This document shows positions 28,001 to 36,100 of a DNA stretch of 64,000 bases, one piece after another. Made by a program: the position numbers and the translations under genes. A model generated the notes under the pieces. That model did not search any database, was not told where the DNA came from, and saw only the letters and a list, made by a program, of their open reading frames with translations. The DNA is from Crocinitomicaceae bacterium (GTDB taxonomy: Bacteria; Bacteroidota; Bacteroidia; Flavobacteriales_D; Crocinitomicaceae): assembly GCA_029254025.1 (NCBI GenBank), contig JAQWYK010000018.1:62001-126000 (forward strand), in the 5' to 3' direction. Each line of letters opens with the position of its first letter. Position 1 is the stretch's first letter.

Positions 28001-28076
28001 TAATCCAACTAAAACATTTGTAAAACAAAAGGTAAAGCACTGGCATTGCGATACCGTTGGAGAAACAGCAGAATAA
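25008..28076 (+). CDS. Exported double-domain amidohydrolase-superfamily protein
   Basis: A 1022-residue protein with a signal peptide (about 1-20, ending SFGQ). It holds two amidohydrolase-like halves. The N-half (about 30-430) has the family frame, with VIDMTNKTIVPAFIESYSNIGL where PGxIDxHxH would stand, so the first metal-binding histidines are absent. The C-half (about 565-1005) reads TSGIIDEHSHIAI with the HxH intact, then SCHSY, THILEGY and AINSDDAEM, supplying the remaining likely ligands and catalytic aspartate, and ends GKDADIVIWTDNPL. Only the C-half looks catalytic; the substrate (cyclic amide, isoaspartyl or dipeptide bond) is unknown. A second amidohydrolase-like gene follows one base after its stop. 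Confidence 0.82.
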   Translation: MHTSRSLTVVFTFFTLVSFGQLPVPTNGVKDSKAEIIALKNARIIVSSEKIIENGTLIIQKGRITQVGALVTIPKGAVVIDMTNKTIVPAFIESYSNIGLQDPQKAPYNPRPQLESNKNGPFYWNESIQPEVNAAELFKVDAKSAKKMQEMGFGIAITHVQNGIMRGTGAAVALGNILDHQAVVSNEVGAFFSFKTGNSRQTYPSSQMGSIALFRQAMYDAEWYKNHAKGAVNLSLEAINKQKEGYLVFEVDDQLEALRVSKLADEFNVQFTVVGAGNEYERINKFKDKKITFVIPIDFPEAYDVKDPFVSRQIPLSDLKHWELAPSNPYFLAKNDMEFAITSKGHQKASDFWKHLHLAIARGLAPEQALKGLTETPAQLFGLEDFGTLEEGKCASFSVFDKHPFLHTDATILESWTLGEQLILNKQMVMDIRGRYNLNIDGDIYSIKIEGSKSKPSGTIQFIGKKLDSVTNTLKNDTVNGKAFIAIDGHDVSIHFNLHTEKQNGAFTLHGKFTEKLGVFEGQGQLPNGKWARWSGIKNEKPDTSKDKDAKIVLDTLSQRMIWYPNMAFGDTILPAKQTYVLRNATVWTNEKEGILKDANVIIKDGKIDYVGSANFSIPAGAIEINAKGMHITSGIIDEHSHIAISKGVNEGGQSNSAEVSIGHVVRDNDINIYRQLSGGVTAAQLLHGSANAIGGQSALIKLKWGSAPEDMLIPDAPKFVKFALGENVKQANWGDYNTVRFPQTRMGVEQVFYDAFIRAREYEKRWKEYESLSPKQREKQNICPPARDLELEAMLEIANSERFISCHSYVQSEINMLMHVADSMGFTVNTFTHILEGYKLADKMAKHGAGGSTFSDWWAYKYEVNDAIPHNASLMHEQGVVVAINSDDAEMARRLNQEAAKAVKYGGVSEEEAWKMVTLNPAKLLHLDDRMGSIKVGKDADIVIWTDNPLTLNARAVRVFIDGESIYDYQTDEIRRHLNREERARIINKMLDDNQKGNPTKTFVKQKVKHWHCDTVGETAE

Positions 28077-28077
28077 T

Positions 28078-29361
28078 ATGAACAAGATACTATTTACCGC
28101 GCTATTTGTCGCTATTTCACTTGTTGGATTGACTCAGAATAAAATTCTTCTCGTTGGTCCGAAAGTACATATCGGAACAGGAGAAGTGATCGAACAAGGA
28201 CTAGTAGGAATCGAGAATGGAATCATAACATTAGTGAAGAATTCCTTGACATTCCCCTATAAAAAAGAAGAATGGGATACAATCATTGAGGCCAAAGGTC
28301 AACAACTGTACCCTGGATTTATTGCTCCGAACTCAACACTTGGTTTGACAGAGGTAGATGCCATTCGCGCTACGCTTGACTACGATGAAGTTGGTCAGTT
28401 CAATCCTCATGTTCGTTCCTTAATTGCGTTTAATGCAGAGTCACGGGTAATTGCAACCGTGCGCACAAATGGTGTACTCTTCGCTCAGGCAACCCCGAGA
28501 GGAAATGATATTACAGGCGCTTCTTCATTGATGCACTTGGACGGATACAACTGGGAGGATGCAGTTCTTAAAGTGGATGATGGAATTCACCTGAACTGGC
28601 CAAGAACACTAGCTGGCGGAGGTTGGTGGGCGTCGTCGTCTCAAATTAAAGCAAACGACAAATACACGGATCAACTGAAAGAAATCACTGACTTTATCCA
28701 GGCAGCAAAAGCATACGCAGAAGTAGGTAAATCACGGAAATTCGACCAACGTTTTCAAGCCATGCACGATATTTTTAAAGGCACTAAACGGCTTTACATC
28801 CATGCTAATGAGTTGAAACAACTGCTCGACATTATCGAATTTTGTCAATCCATGAAAATCCCTTATCCCGTTATTATTGGTGGTTATGACAGCTACATGG
28901 TGACTGAACAGCTACATGATGCAAAGATTCCTGTCATGTTACCTCGCCTACACGGATTACCTGATAATGAAGATGACCCAATTGATCTAGTTTATCGCCT
29001 CCCAAAACTCTTAAAAGACGGTGGCGTTCAATTCTGCTTACAAAATGAAGGAGACATGGAAGCGATGAATGCACGAAACATCCCCTTTTTAGCTGGTACA
29101 GCCCGCGCATATGGATTGACTGAAGAAGAAGCGATTCAATCCATTACGCTGAATGCAGCTCAAATCATGGGAGTTGATGATTTAATTGGTAGCGTTGAGC
29201 CAGGGAAAGTAGCCACGCTTTTCATTAGTAAAGGAGACGCCTTAGAACCTAAAACAAATCAAGTGACAACTGCACTTGTTGGCGGTGATTTTGTCAAGCT
29301 CACGAATCATCAGATTGAGTTATACAAAAAATATAAAGCTAAGTACTCTGAAGAGGAATAA
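28078..29361 (+). CDS. Exported amidohydrolase-fold protein, probably catalytically inactive
   Basis: From the ATG at 28078 it has 427 residues with a signal peptide (MNKILFTALFVAISLVGLTQ); a frame from 28057 starts inside the previous gene. The fold is recognisable from LVGPKVHIGTGEVIEQGLVGIENG at the start, the mid-protein TIM-barrel-like strands, and GLTEEEAIQSITLNAAQIMGVDD...GSVEPGKVATLFI at the end. The metal-binding HxH is replaced by YPGFIAPNSTLGL, and the usual GSD near the end is GTAR. It resembles the degenerate N-half of the preceding protein. A structural or regulatory partner of that enzyme is the simplest reading (inference). The genes are one base apart, hence coupled. Confidence 0.78.
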   Translation: MNKILFTALFVAISLVGLTQNKILLVGPKVHIGTGEVIEQGLVGIENGIITLVKNSLTFPYKKEEWDTIIEAKGQQLYPGFIAPNSTLGLTEVDAIRATLDYDEVGQFNPHVRSLIAFNAESRVIATVRTNGVLFAQATPRGNDITGASSLMHLDGYNWEDAVLKVDDGIHLNWPRTLAGGGWWASSSQIKANDKYTDQLKEITDFIQAAKAYAEVGKSRKFDQRFQAMHDIFKGTKRLYIHANELKQLLDIIEFCQSMKIPYPVIIGGYDSYMVTEQLHDAKIPVMLPRLHGLPDNEDDPIDLVYRLPKLLKDGGVQFCLQNEGDMEAMNARNIPFLAGTARAYGLTEEEAIQSITLNAAQIMGVDDLIGSVEPGKVATLFISKGDALEPKTNQVTTALVGGDFVKLTNHQIELYKKYKAKYSEEE

Positions 29362-29443
29362 AAACAATTTGTACATCAGGTCAAAATAGTCTAAATTTCA
29401 TTAGCACATAAAATATGTGAATACCCATCGAAAAATTGCGAAA

Positions 29444-29465
29444 AGTAGCAGCAACAAATGCTACT
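29444..29465 (-). terminator. Possible weak terminator downstream of the receiver gene
   Basis: On the minus strand AGTAGCA and TGCTACT pair over 7 bases around an 8-base loop and are followed by a short TTTT. It lies 41 bases past the receiver stop codon. The stem is short, so this is tentative. Confidence 0.3.
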
Positions 29466-29505
29466 CGAACTGGAGTAATGTTAAAAAAAGAGGAGGGTTA
29501 AATTA

Positions 29506-29871
29506 TTATAAGAACTCATCAAATAATTCAATAATCTTTTCCTTCCGCAGTGGTTTTTGAACAACACACTTGAACTCGTCTACATCTTCGAGAACAGACT
29601 CAGGAACTGAAGAAACATCTCCTGTAACAAATACGATAGGGGTTGAATACACAGCGAGTCCCTTCTTTGCGAGTTCTACTCCACTCATTGAAATACCGAG
29701 CTGAACATCCATTAAAACTAAGTCAATCATTTTCGAAGCTAATTGATTCATATAATCATCATAATCAGAAACAATGACTGTGCGATATTCCCCAAGAGAT
29801 TGAATTTGTTTTGAATGTAGAAAACCGATTATTTCCTCATCCTCAACTAATAATATATTTTTTAATGCCAC
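29506..29871 (-). CDS. Stand-alone response regulator receiver next to a SpoIIE phosphatase
   Basis: A 121-residue single receiver domain. It has the acidic pocket in LLVEDEE (residues 7-13), phospho-acceptor D55 in LVLMDVQLG, threonine in FVTGD, and the conserved lysine in CVVQKPLRKEK near 109. No output domain is present. It follows the SpoIIE-type phosphatase gene by 18 bases and is probably made from the same transcript, so phosphorylation of this protein may control the phosphatase, or the phosphatase may act on its partners (inference). No histidine kinase is adjacent. Confidence 0.88.
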   Translation of the reverse strand: MALKNILLVEDEEIIGFLHSKQIQSLGEYRTVIVSDYDDYMNQLASKMIDLVLMDVQLGISMSGVELAKKGLAVYSTPIVFVTGDVSSVPESVLEDVDEFKCVVQKPLRKEKIIELFDEFL

Positions 29872-29889
29872 TTTTTTTATTTTTTAAGT

Positions 29890-31248
29890 TTATTGCATGC
29901 GTATTCCGGCAACGATTATGTCATCTGTTTGCTCGTTTTCGCCTTTCCAATCATAAATCATATTGGACAAATTTGTTTTTTGAGCATCACACGAAAGAGA
30001 TCCATTTGAAGACAAAAATCGTTTAAATCTACTCTTCATTAATTTCTTCTGTTTCGGGCCTCCGAATTGATCAATTACTCCATCCGAATACATATAAATC
30101 ATATCCTCAGAACTCAAATGTAGATATGTTGAATTTATATTTAATTTTTCTAAAGCGTTTCCCAAAAACAATTTATCACCTTTAATCTCTTGTATATTTT
30201 CAAATTGATCTTCTTTTTTTAGAATATAAACCGTTGAATTTACTGCACTAACTTCAACCGTTTTTTCACGTTTATTAAAAATACAAATGGAGCAATCTAA
30301 ACTATCCTTAACGGACTGTTGAGCGTAATTTGAACCAAAGTTCTTAAAAAGGCCATCGTTTAGTTTTTGTAATACTAATTCTGTATTTATATTTTCATCA
30401 TCAGTAGTTATTTGATTCAAAAGTGTAATCGAAATCATGGTTAAAAATCCTCCCGGGATACCATGACCTGTGCAATCACCAACCAACAATACAAATCTGT
30501 CTTCACCTAATGTCTTACACCAGAAAAAATCTCCCCCAACCTTATCTTTAGGCTTATAAAACAGGAAATAATCTGCTTGCTCATTTAAAGAATCAATAGA
30601 ATCTAATAAAAGATTATATTGTATTAATCTGGCATAGTCAACACTTTCTTTGAGTTCTCTTGTACTCTCTATGGCTCGAACTTCTGAAATTTTCGCGTTT
30701 TTGATTTCAGCTTCTAAATTCTGTTTAAACCCCTTTTCATCAAGGTTGATTTTAATATAAAATAGAATTATCCACACAAACAGATAAGCTCCATTGATAA
30801 CATCAAACATTCGAGAAAGCTCCTTAGGGTAAGGGCTTCCCAAATTAAAAACTCCCAGCCATTTTATTAGAAATACTATTAACGTTGCTCCTAAAAAGAG
30901 AAATGAATATAACGTTGAATGTTGTTCATTTTTAGAAAAGAATAGAACAGGGAAAACACAAATAAAAATTACTCCTAAAAAACTAAAGCTATTTTGAAAA
31001 AGCAATGCAACAACAACAATTGATAAACTAATTGAAGCAAAAATGAGATTAGAAAGTACTTCGTTCTTCTTTATTTGCTTTATAAATTGTAGAAAGAATA
31101 CACTCAACGAAAGTAAAGGGAAAATTGAAATAATTATTTGTTTATAGAGGTCTGAATTCAGAAAATAACTGAAAACCCAAATCATCGTAGTAGCTATTGC
31201 TGCAATAGTTTTAAAAACTGAATAATTTAGATGTAATTTGTTTTGCAA
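29890..31248 (-). CDS. Membrane PP2C-type (SpoIIE) serine/threonine phosphatase
   Basis: A 452-residue protein with about six TM helices (roughly 12-30, 38-57, 66-84, 90-104, 112-130, 152-167), a charged helical linker at about 168-215, and a cytoplasmic SpoIIE-type phosphatase domain at about 225-450. Metal-binding motifs are visible: VGGDFFW (237-243), VGDCTGHGIPGG (256-267) and MYSDGVIDQFGG (386-397). Members of the family dephosphorylate anti-sigma-factor antagonists or similar STAS proteins; no such gene is in the window. The membrane part probably senses something, though it resembles no sensor I recognise. The promoter region carries two inverted repeats. Confidence 0.88.
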   Translation of the reverse strand: MQNKLHLNYSVFKTIAAIATTMIWVFSYFLNSDLYKQIIISIFPLLSLSVFFLQFIKQIKKNEVLSNLIFASISLSIVVVALLFQNSFSFLGVIFICVFPVLFFSKNEQHSTLYSFLFLGATLIVFLIKWLGVFNLGSPYPKELSRMFDVINGAYLFVWIILFYIKINLDEKGFKQNLEAEIKNAKISEVRAIESTRELKESVDYARLIQYNLLLDSIDSLNEQADYFLFYKPKDKVGGDFFWCKTLGEDRFVLLVGDCTGHGIPGGFLTMISITLLNQITTDDENINTELVLQKLNDGLFKNFGSNYAQQSVKDSLDCSICIFNKREKTVEVSAVNSTVYILKKEDQFENIQEIKGDKLFLGNALEKLNINSTYLHLSSEDMIYMYSDGVIDQFGGPKQKKLMKSRFKRFLSSNGSLSCDAQKTNLSNMIYDWKGENEQTDDIIVAGIRMQ

Positions 31249-31260
31249 AACAATAAAGTT

Positions 31261-31296
31261 ATACTACAAATATAGTATATGTTCGATGATTCGAAC
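31261..31296 (-). promoter_or_regulatory. Promoter with two inverted repeats upstream of the SpoIIE gene
   Basis: The -7-like TATATTTG (31274-31267) lies within ATACTA-N6-TAGTAT (31261-31278). Immediately upstream is a second perfect repeat, GTTCGA-N4-TCGAAC (31281-31296), at the -33 position. These are candidate operator sites. Confidence 0.4.
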
Positions 31297-31425
31297 TAAA
31301 ATAAGCGAACAATTACTTTGTCTATTTTATATTTCTCATTATTTGTATAAACAACAAATTTGGATAAATGTCATTCGCATTATGAATTCATGAATTATGT
31401 TCAACTACATTTCTTTTTGATCTCA

Positions 31426-32475
31426 CTATCCCGCAGCATCACTAAAATGATTCCATCCCTGCGCTTTCAGTGGAAAAGCCGCACCTTGTTTATCTACTAA
31501 GTATTTTCCAGCAGAGGCATCGGTCATGTGTCCAATGACAGTCATGTGTGGGTTGCCCTTGATTTTGTCGAAATCTTGCTGATAAACAGTGAATAATAAT
31601 TCGTAATCTTCTCCACCGTTTAATGCGCATGTTACTGGACTAATATTGAAGTCTATAGCAGTGGTAGAAACTATTGTATCGATAGGAATTTTTTCATCGT
31701 AGAGATTACACCCGACATTACTTTGCTTACACAAATGAAATATTTCAGAAGCGAGTCCATCCGAAATGTCAATCATAGAAGTCGGTTTTACGCCCAATTC
31801 CTGTAAATAACCGATTACATCCTTGCGAGCTTCAGGCTTTAACTGGCGCTCCAACAAGTAATCATATCCATCTAGATCCGGTTGAATGTCTGGATTTGCC
31901 TTGTACACCTCTTTTTCGCGTTCTAATATTTGGAGTCCCATATACGCAGCACCCAAATCTCCTGTCACCACTAATAAATCGTTTTCCTTCGCACCGCTGC
32001 GGTAAACCACATCTTCGTTCTTCGCGCGGCCAATTGCTGTAACGCTAATCATTAATCCAGAAAGGGAGGAAGTGGTGTCACCACCGACTAAATCCACTTT
32101 ATAAAAATCGCATGCTCTTTTGATTCCTTCGTACAATTCTTCCAACGCTTCTTTTGGAAAACGATTGGAAACAGCAATAGAAACAGTAATTTGTTCAGGC
32201 GTTCCGTTCATCGCACAGATATCCGAGATATTCACCACAACTGCTTTATATCCTAAGTGCTTCAGCGGTGTGTACATCAAATTAAAATGAACACCTTCAA
32301 CCAACATATCCGTAGAAACTAATAACGATTCTTCATCATTCGAACGAATAACCGCTGCATCATCTCCAACCCCAAAAATGGAAGAAGCGTTGACATTTTT
32401 AAACTCTTTCGTGAGCGTATCAATTAGTCCAAATTCTCCCAATTGACTCAACTCTGTACGTCTATCTTCACTCAT
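31426..32475 (-). CDS. thiL: Thiamine-monophosphate kinase
   Basis: A 349-residue ATP-dependent enzyme converting thiamine monophosphate to thiamine diphosphate, the last step of the cofactor pathway and relevant to SucA. It has the PurM/AIR-synthetase-like fold marks GVGDDAAV (35-42), STDMLVEGVHF (54-64), VGGDTTSS near 133-140 and MIDISDGL near 225. The length is normal for the family (about 320-350). It lies 8 bases after the polysaccharide deacetylase gene, so it is the last gene of a leftward unit led by the DUF2723 gene; no shared function is apparent. Confidence 0.94.
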   Translation of the reverse strand: MSEDRRTELSQLGEFGLIDTLTKEFKNVNASSIFGVGDDAAVIRSNDEESLLVSTDMLVEGVHFNLMYTPLKHLGYKAVVVNISDICAMNGTPEQITVSIAVSNRFPKEALEELYEGIKRACDFYKVDLVGGDTTSSLSGLMISVTAIGRAKNEDVVYRSGAKENDLLVVTGDLGAAYMGLQILEREKEVYKANPDIQPDLDGYDYLLERQLKPEARKDVIGYLQELGVKPTSMIDISDGLASEIFHLCKQSNVGCNLYDEKIPIDTIVSTTAIDFNISPVTCALNGGEDYELLFTVYQQDFDKIKGNPHMTVIGHMTDASAGKYLVDKQGAAFPLKAQGWNHFSDAAG

Positions 32476-32483
32476 AACTTTTC

Positions 32484-33101
32484 TTATTTCGGAAACGTTT
32501 TAAACGCAACTCCTTTTTTTTTTATCACTTCAACAACTCTCGGCAGCAAGGTCTCCAATCGATTCGCAGTGTGCTCATTTTCATGAAAAACTAAAATGTC
32601 TCCATTCCTTAATTGTTTTTCTAACTTATTCACAATCACAGCACCCGGTACTTCCAAGTCAAAATCGTAACTCAACCACGACCACATGGCCAACTTCGAT
32701 GTCTCCCCAATTCTTTTTGCCATAGAACGATTTAACCTCCCGTATGGCGGGCGAAAATAATTGATGGTTTGAAAATGTTGACCCTTTCGATAGTTTACAA
32801 AGTACTCCTCATCTGTTACCTCTCCAAAGCGCAAATGTTCATGGCCGTGATTTCCAATATCATGACCAGCAGCGCAAATTGCTTCTACTAGATGGGGATA
32901 CTTCTCTACATGCTTGCCCAACAAAAAGAACGTCGCTACAATGTTCTCGGATTTCAAATAATCCAGCAACCACGGTGTAAGCTCAGGGTGAGGACCATCA
33001 TCAAATGTGAGATAAGCACCCCCATGCTTTTCGAATGACCAAATTTGCTCCGGATAGAACCATTTCACAAACCTGGGAACACTGAACAATCTAGTTGTCA
33101 C
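32484..33101 (-). CDS. NodB-type polysaccharide deacetylase
   Basis: A 205-residue carbohydrate esterase family 4 domain with little else. The metal and catalytic motifs are all present: TFDDGPHP (32-39) with D34/D35, HDIGNHGHEH (80-89) with H85 and H89 as metal ligands, FRPPYGR near 117-123, and late VFHENEH. No signal peptide is evident; the N-terminus is amphipathic with FVKWFYPEQIWSF, so the enzyme may be cytoplasmic or peripherally bound. Family members deacetylate N-acetylated sugars such as peptidoglycan or lipid-linked intermediates; the substrate here is unknown. It overlaps the upstream DUF2723 gene by 11 bases, consistent with a joint role in glycan handling (inference). Confidence 0.9.
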   Translation of the reverse strand: MTTRLFSVPRFVKWFYPEQIWSFEKHGGAYLTFDDGPHPELTPWLLDYLKSENIVATFFLLGKHVEKYPHLVEAICAAGHDIGNHGHEHLRFGEVTDEEYFVNYRKGQHFQTINYFRPPYGRLNRSMAKRIGETSKLAMWSWLSYDFDLEVPGAVIVNKLEKQLRNGDILVFHENEHTANRLETLLPRVVEVIKKKGVAFKTFPK

Positions 33102-36100
33102 CTTCAGCTGCCTCCATTAATCCATTTTCCATCAACAACGCTTCGAACAAGGCTAAAAACTCCTGTGCTTCGCGCTCCATCTTACGGGTTACTGTGCGAT
33201 TACTTTTAACCTCGGCTGTGGTTTCATCACTTATCGCCTGTGCAATTTGAGGAACTATACGATTTGATAAGCGTTGTTCCATTGCAACCACTCTATCCGC
33301 CAACGGACCTTCAGTACTAGAGGAAAGCACATCGCGGTAAACGCTCATAAAGTTCATACAGAATGCTATAAAATCCTCTTGGTTCTTATACACCAACAAA
33401 GGTCTACTGAATTCTTGCCAGTTCATAATGGTTTCCAACTGATCCAAGTACTCGTCCGCCAATTTATTCCCTGCCTCTACTTTATCCACTTGGTACAAAA
33501 TTGATACAAAATCAGCCAATCGACCATCCGTATAAACTTGTTGTCCATTTGACAGTCGCTTGCCAACCGGGCGCGGTTCACCCATATCTAAAACACGTTC
33601 CATAGGAAGTTCTTTCATTCCATAACGAATGATTTCTTCAACCTTATCTGCAATCTCTTTACTCGGATTCGTTCGGTAATCTTGCGCATACATTGCGGCT
33701 AATTCAATAAAGTTAGAACGGTACTGAGCCGTATGGCGACGTACGTAGTAATCCACCAATACGCCTTCTTTCTTCAAATTACCATAATCGTACTTATTCA
33801 TAATATTATCATATGAATGGCGCTTCGAATTTTCTGTAGCATACTGTAACTTTAATGGAGTCAAGACAGATGTTTGTCCATATGACAACAACCTTCCATC
33901 ACCGTAGAGCGATTTTGCAACACTTGACCCACCAGGGCTCGAAAAGTAAATCCCACGCTTCCATTCGAAGTTGGCAAGGATATCTAGCATCATTACTTCT
34001 TCACGACTTAAACCGTTTACATCACTGCTAAACATTCGACCTTTGGCGAAGCTGAAACGAATTTCTTTCTCACACAGGTTACGCTCCTCTTCGTTAATAA
34101 CACCAGATGCTAACGCATTTTCAGGATTAACTTGAAGAATAAATCCTTTCGAAGGGAAGAAACGTAAATCTCTACCACTTGGCGATTTCAGCATGTTATC
34201 ATCGTCACGCACGAACTCCATGGCCACATCTATTGGTAAGTAATCCCAATCCTTTGTCCAACGCATAGCCGCATCTTGAATCTGCTTAGCGACCTCTTGG
34301 TTGACCTCTAGTTTACTGCCGTTGATCCATTGAAAAATCAATTGAACCAGTTTCTCCGTATTCTCATAATCCACATAACCTGGGTTTTCTTTTGGAGAAG
34401 CCAAGTATTCCTTCACACGTTCCACATCGGGACTTATATTAGGATCCTTAATTGCCATTACACCGAAAGCGCCTAACATACCTTGATGGAATTGCATCAA
34501 GGCCCGATTAAACTGAGATAAGTTACTGGAAATCTTGAGATCCATTAATTGACGTGCTTTTTCGGGTCCAACGGAGTTTTTGTACATTTCATAATCAACA
34601 AAAAGCACATAATCCGTATTTCCAGCTCCCATCAATATTTGATCTTCTCTAAATTTAATAGGCAACGGGTCTGAATCATATGCCTTCATGGTCATTTGCT
34701 CTGTATACCAATCTGTCTGCATAAGCGAAAGGTTGGCTACACGAACATCTGTACGAATTCCTTCTACCTCTTGCAAGTACCACAATGGGAAGGTGTCATT
34801 ATCACCATTCGTATATAAAATAGAGTTTGGAGCACAACTTTCTAAATAATTAATGGCTAAAGCACGCGCCGTAGAACGATCACTCCGGTCGTGGTCATCC
34901 CATCCTTGAACACCTAGAATAACAGGCGCTACTACACCAAGTAATCCAGCAACAGAAGCAACTGCCGTTCCGTTTAGTTTGGCTTGACGAAGTCCAGTCA
35001 TCAACGCCATAGCTCCTCCACCGATTGCACCAATAACAAGAGCAGACTTAGCAGCCGTATAAGTTGCATCTCCCGACCAATCGAAAATAAGACACAGTAC
35101 AAAAATACCTGAATAGCTTATTCCGAGCTTTTTGTATTCTTCCGCACCATAAGAACGGAAGGCTTCATACAAACCATATACGCCAAGACCTATCCAAATT
35201 GCAAATGCATAAAAAGACGCCGCAAATGCATAATCTCGCTCGCGAGGTTCGAATGGTTTTTGATTCAGATACACAACAATTGCCACCCCTGTAAACAAGA
35301 ATAAAAGCAGCACTACAAAGGAATCTCTCGGAGCCTTTATGAAGTGAAAAAACATTCCAATCAGCCCAAGAATTAGTGGAATAAAATAAAAACGATTATT
35401 GGATGGATTGTGTTGCGTAAAATACGGTGCGTTTTCGCCTTGCGCCCCCAATCTTGGTCGATCAATCATCTCAAATCCTGACTGCCAATTTCCGCGCATG
35501 GCATCTCCGTGTCCTTGAATATCGTTCTGACGCCCTGCATAATTCCACATTAAATAACGCCAATACATCCAATTCACTTGATAATTCACAAAAAACTGAA
35601 TGTTATTCCCGAAAGTTGGTAAAGGCTTTCCATCTTCCCCAATTTGGTCACGTTTTACTTTCCGGTATTGGTCGTATCCAGACCAACTTTTATACGCTTG
35701 CGTTCGGTTTGCATCTCCTCTAAAGAACATTCTCGGAAAGATTGTCTTTTGTGCATAGTCCGGAACTTGCTTTTCACGGGTGTTTTTATTGGTTTCAAAG
35801 TATTTGTGAACGATGGTATATTTCTTTCCAGAGTTGGCCACGTAATTATCTGCCACTTCTTTATCCCTGAAGGCGACTACTTCTGTCCCAGTTGACGTAG
35901 TAACCACATAGCGCTTATCATAAAACGGCGATCGATCTCCCCACTCTTTCTGGTCTTTTTGTTTGGAATTAAACCACTCTCCATAGAGCAACGGCCAACT
36001 TCCGTATTGTTCACGTTTTAAGTAGGCATGCAGCGTTACTAAATTCTCCGGATTATTTTCATCCAACGGAGGATTGGCATTTGAGCGAATAACAATCGTT

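Noticed and set aside
29405-29419. Palindrome CACATA-AAA-TATGTG between convergent genes
   Set aside because: It has a six-base AT-rich stem, no T-run follows, and no gene start is near; it is too weak to call a terminator or operator.
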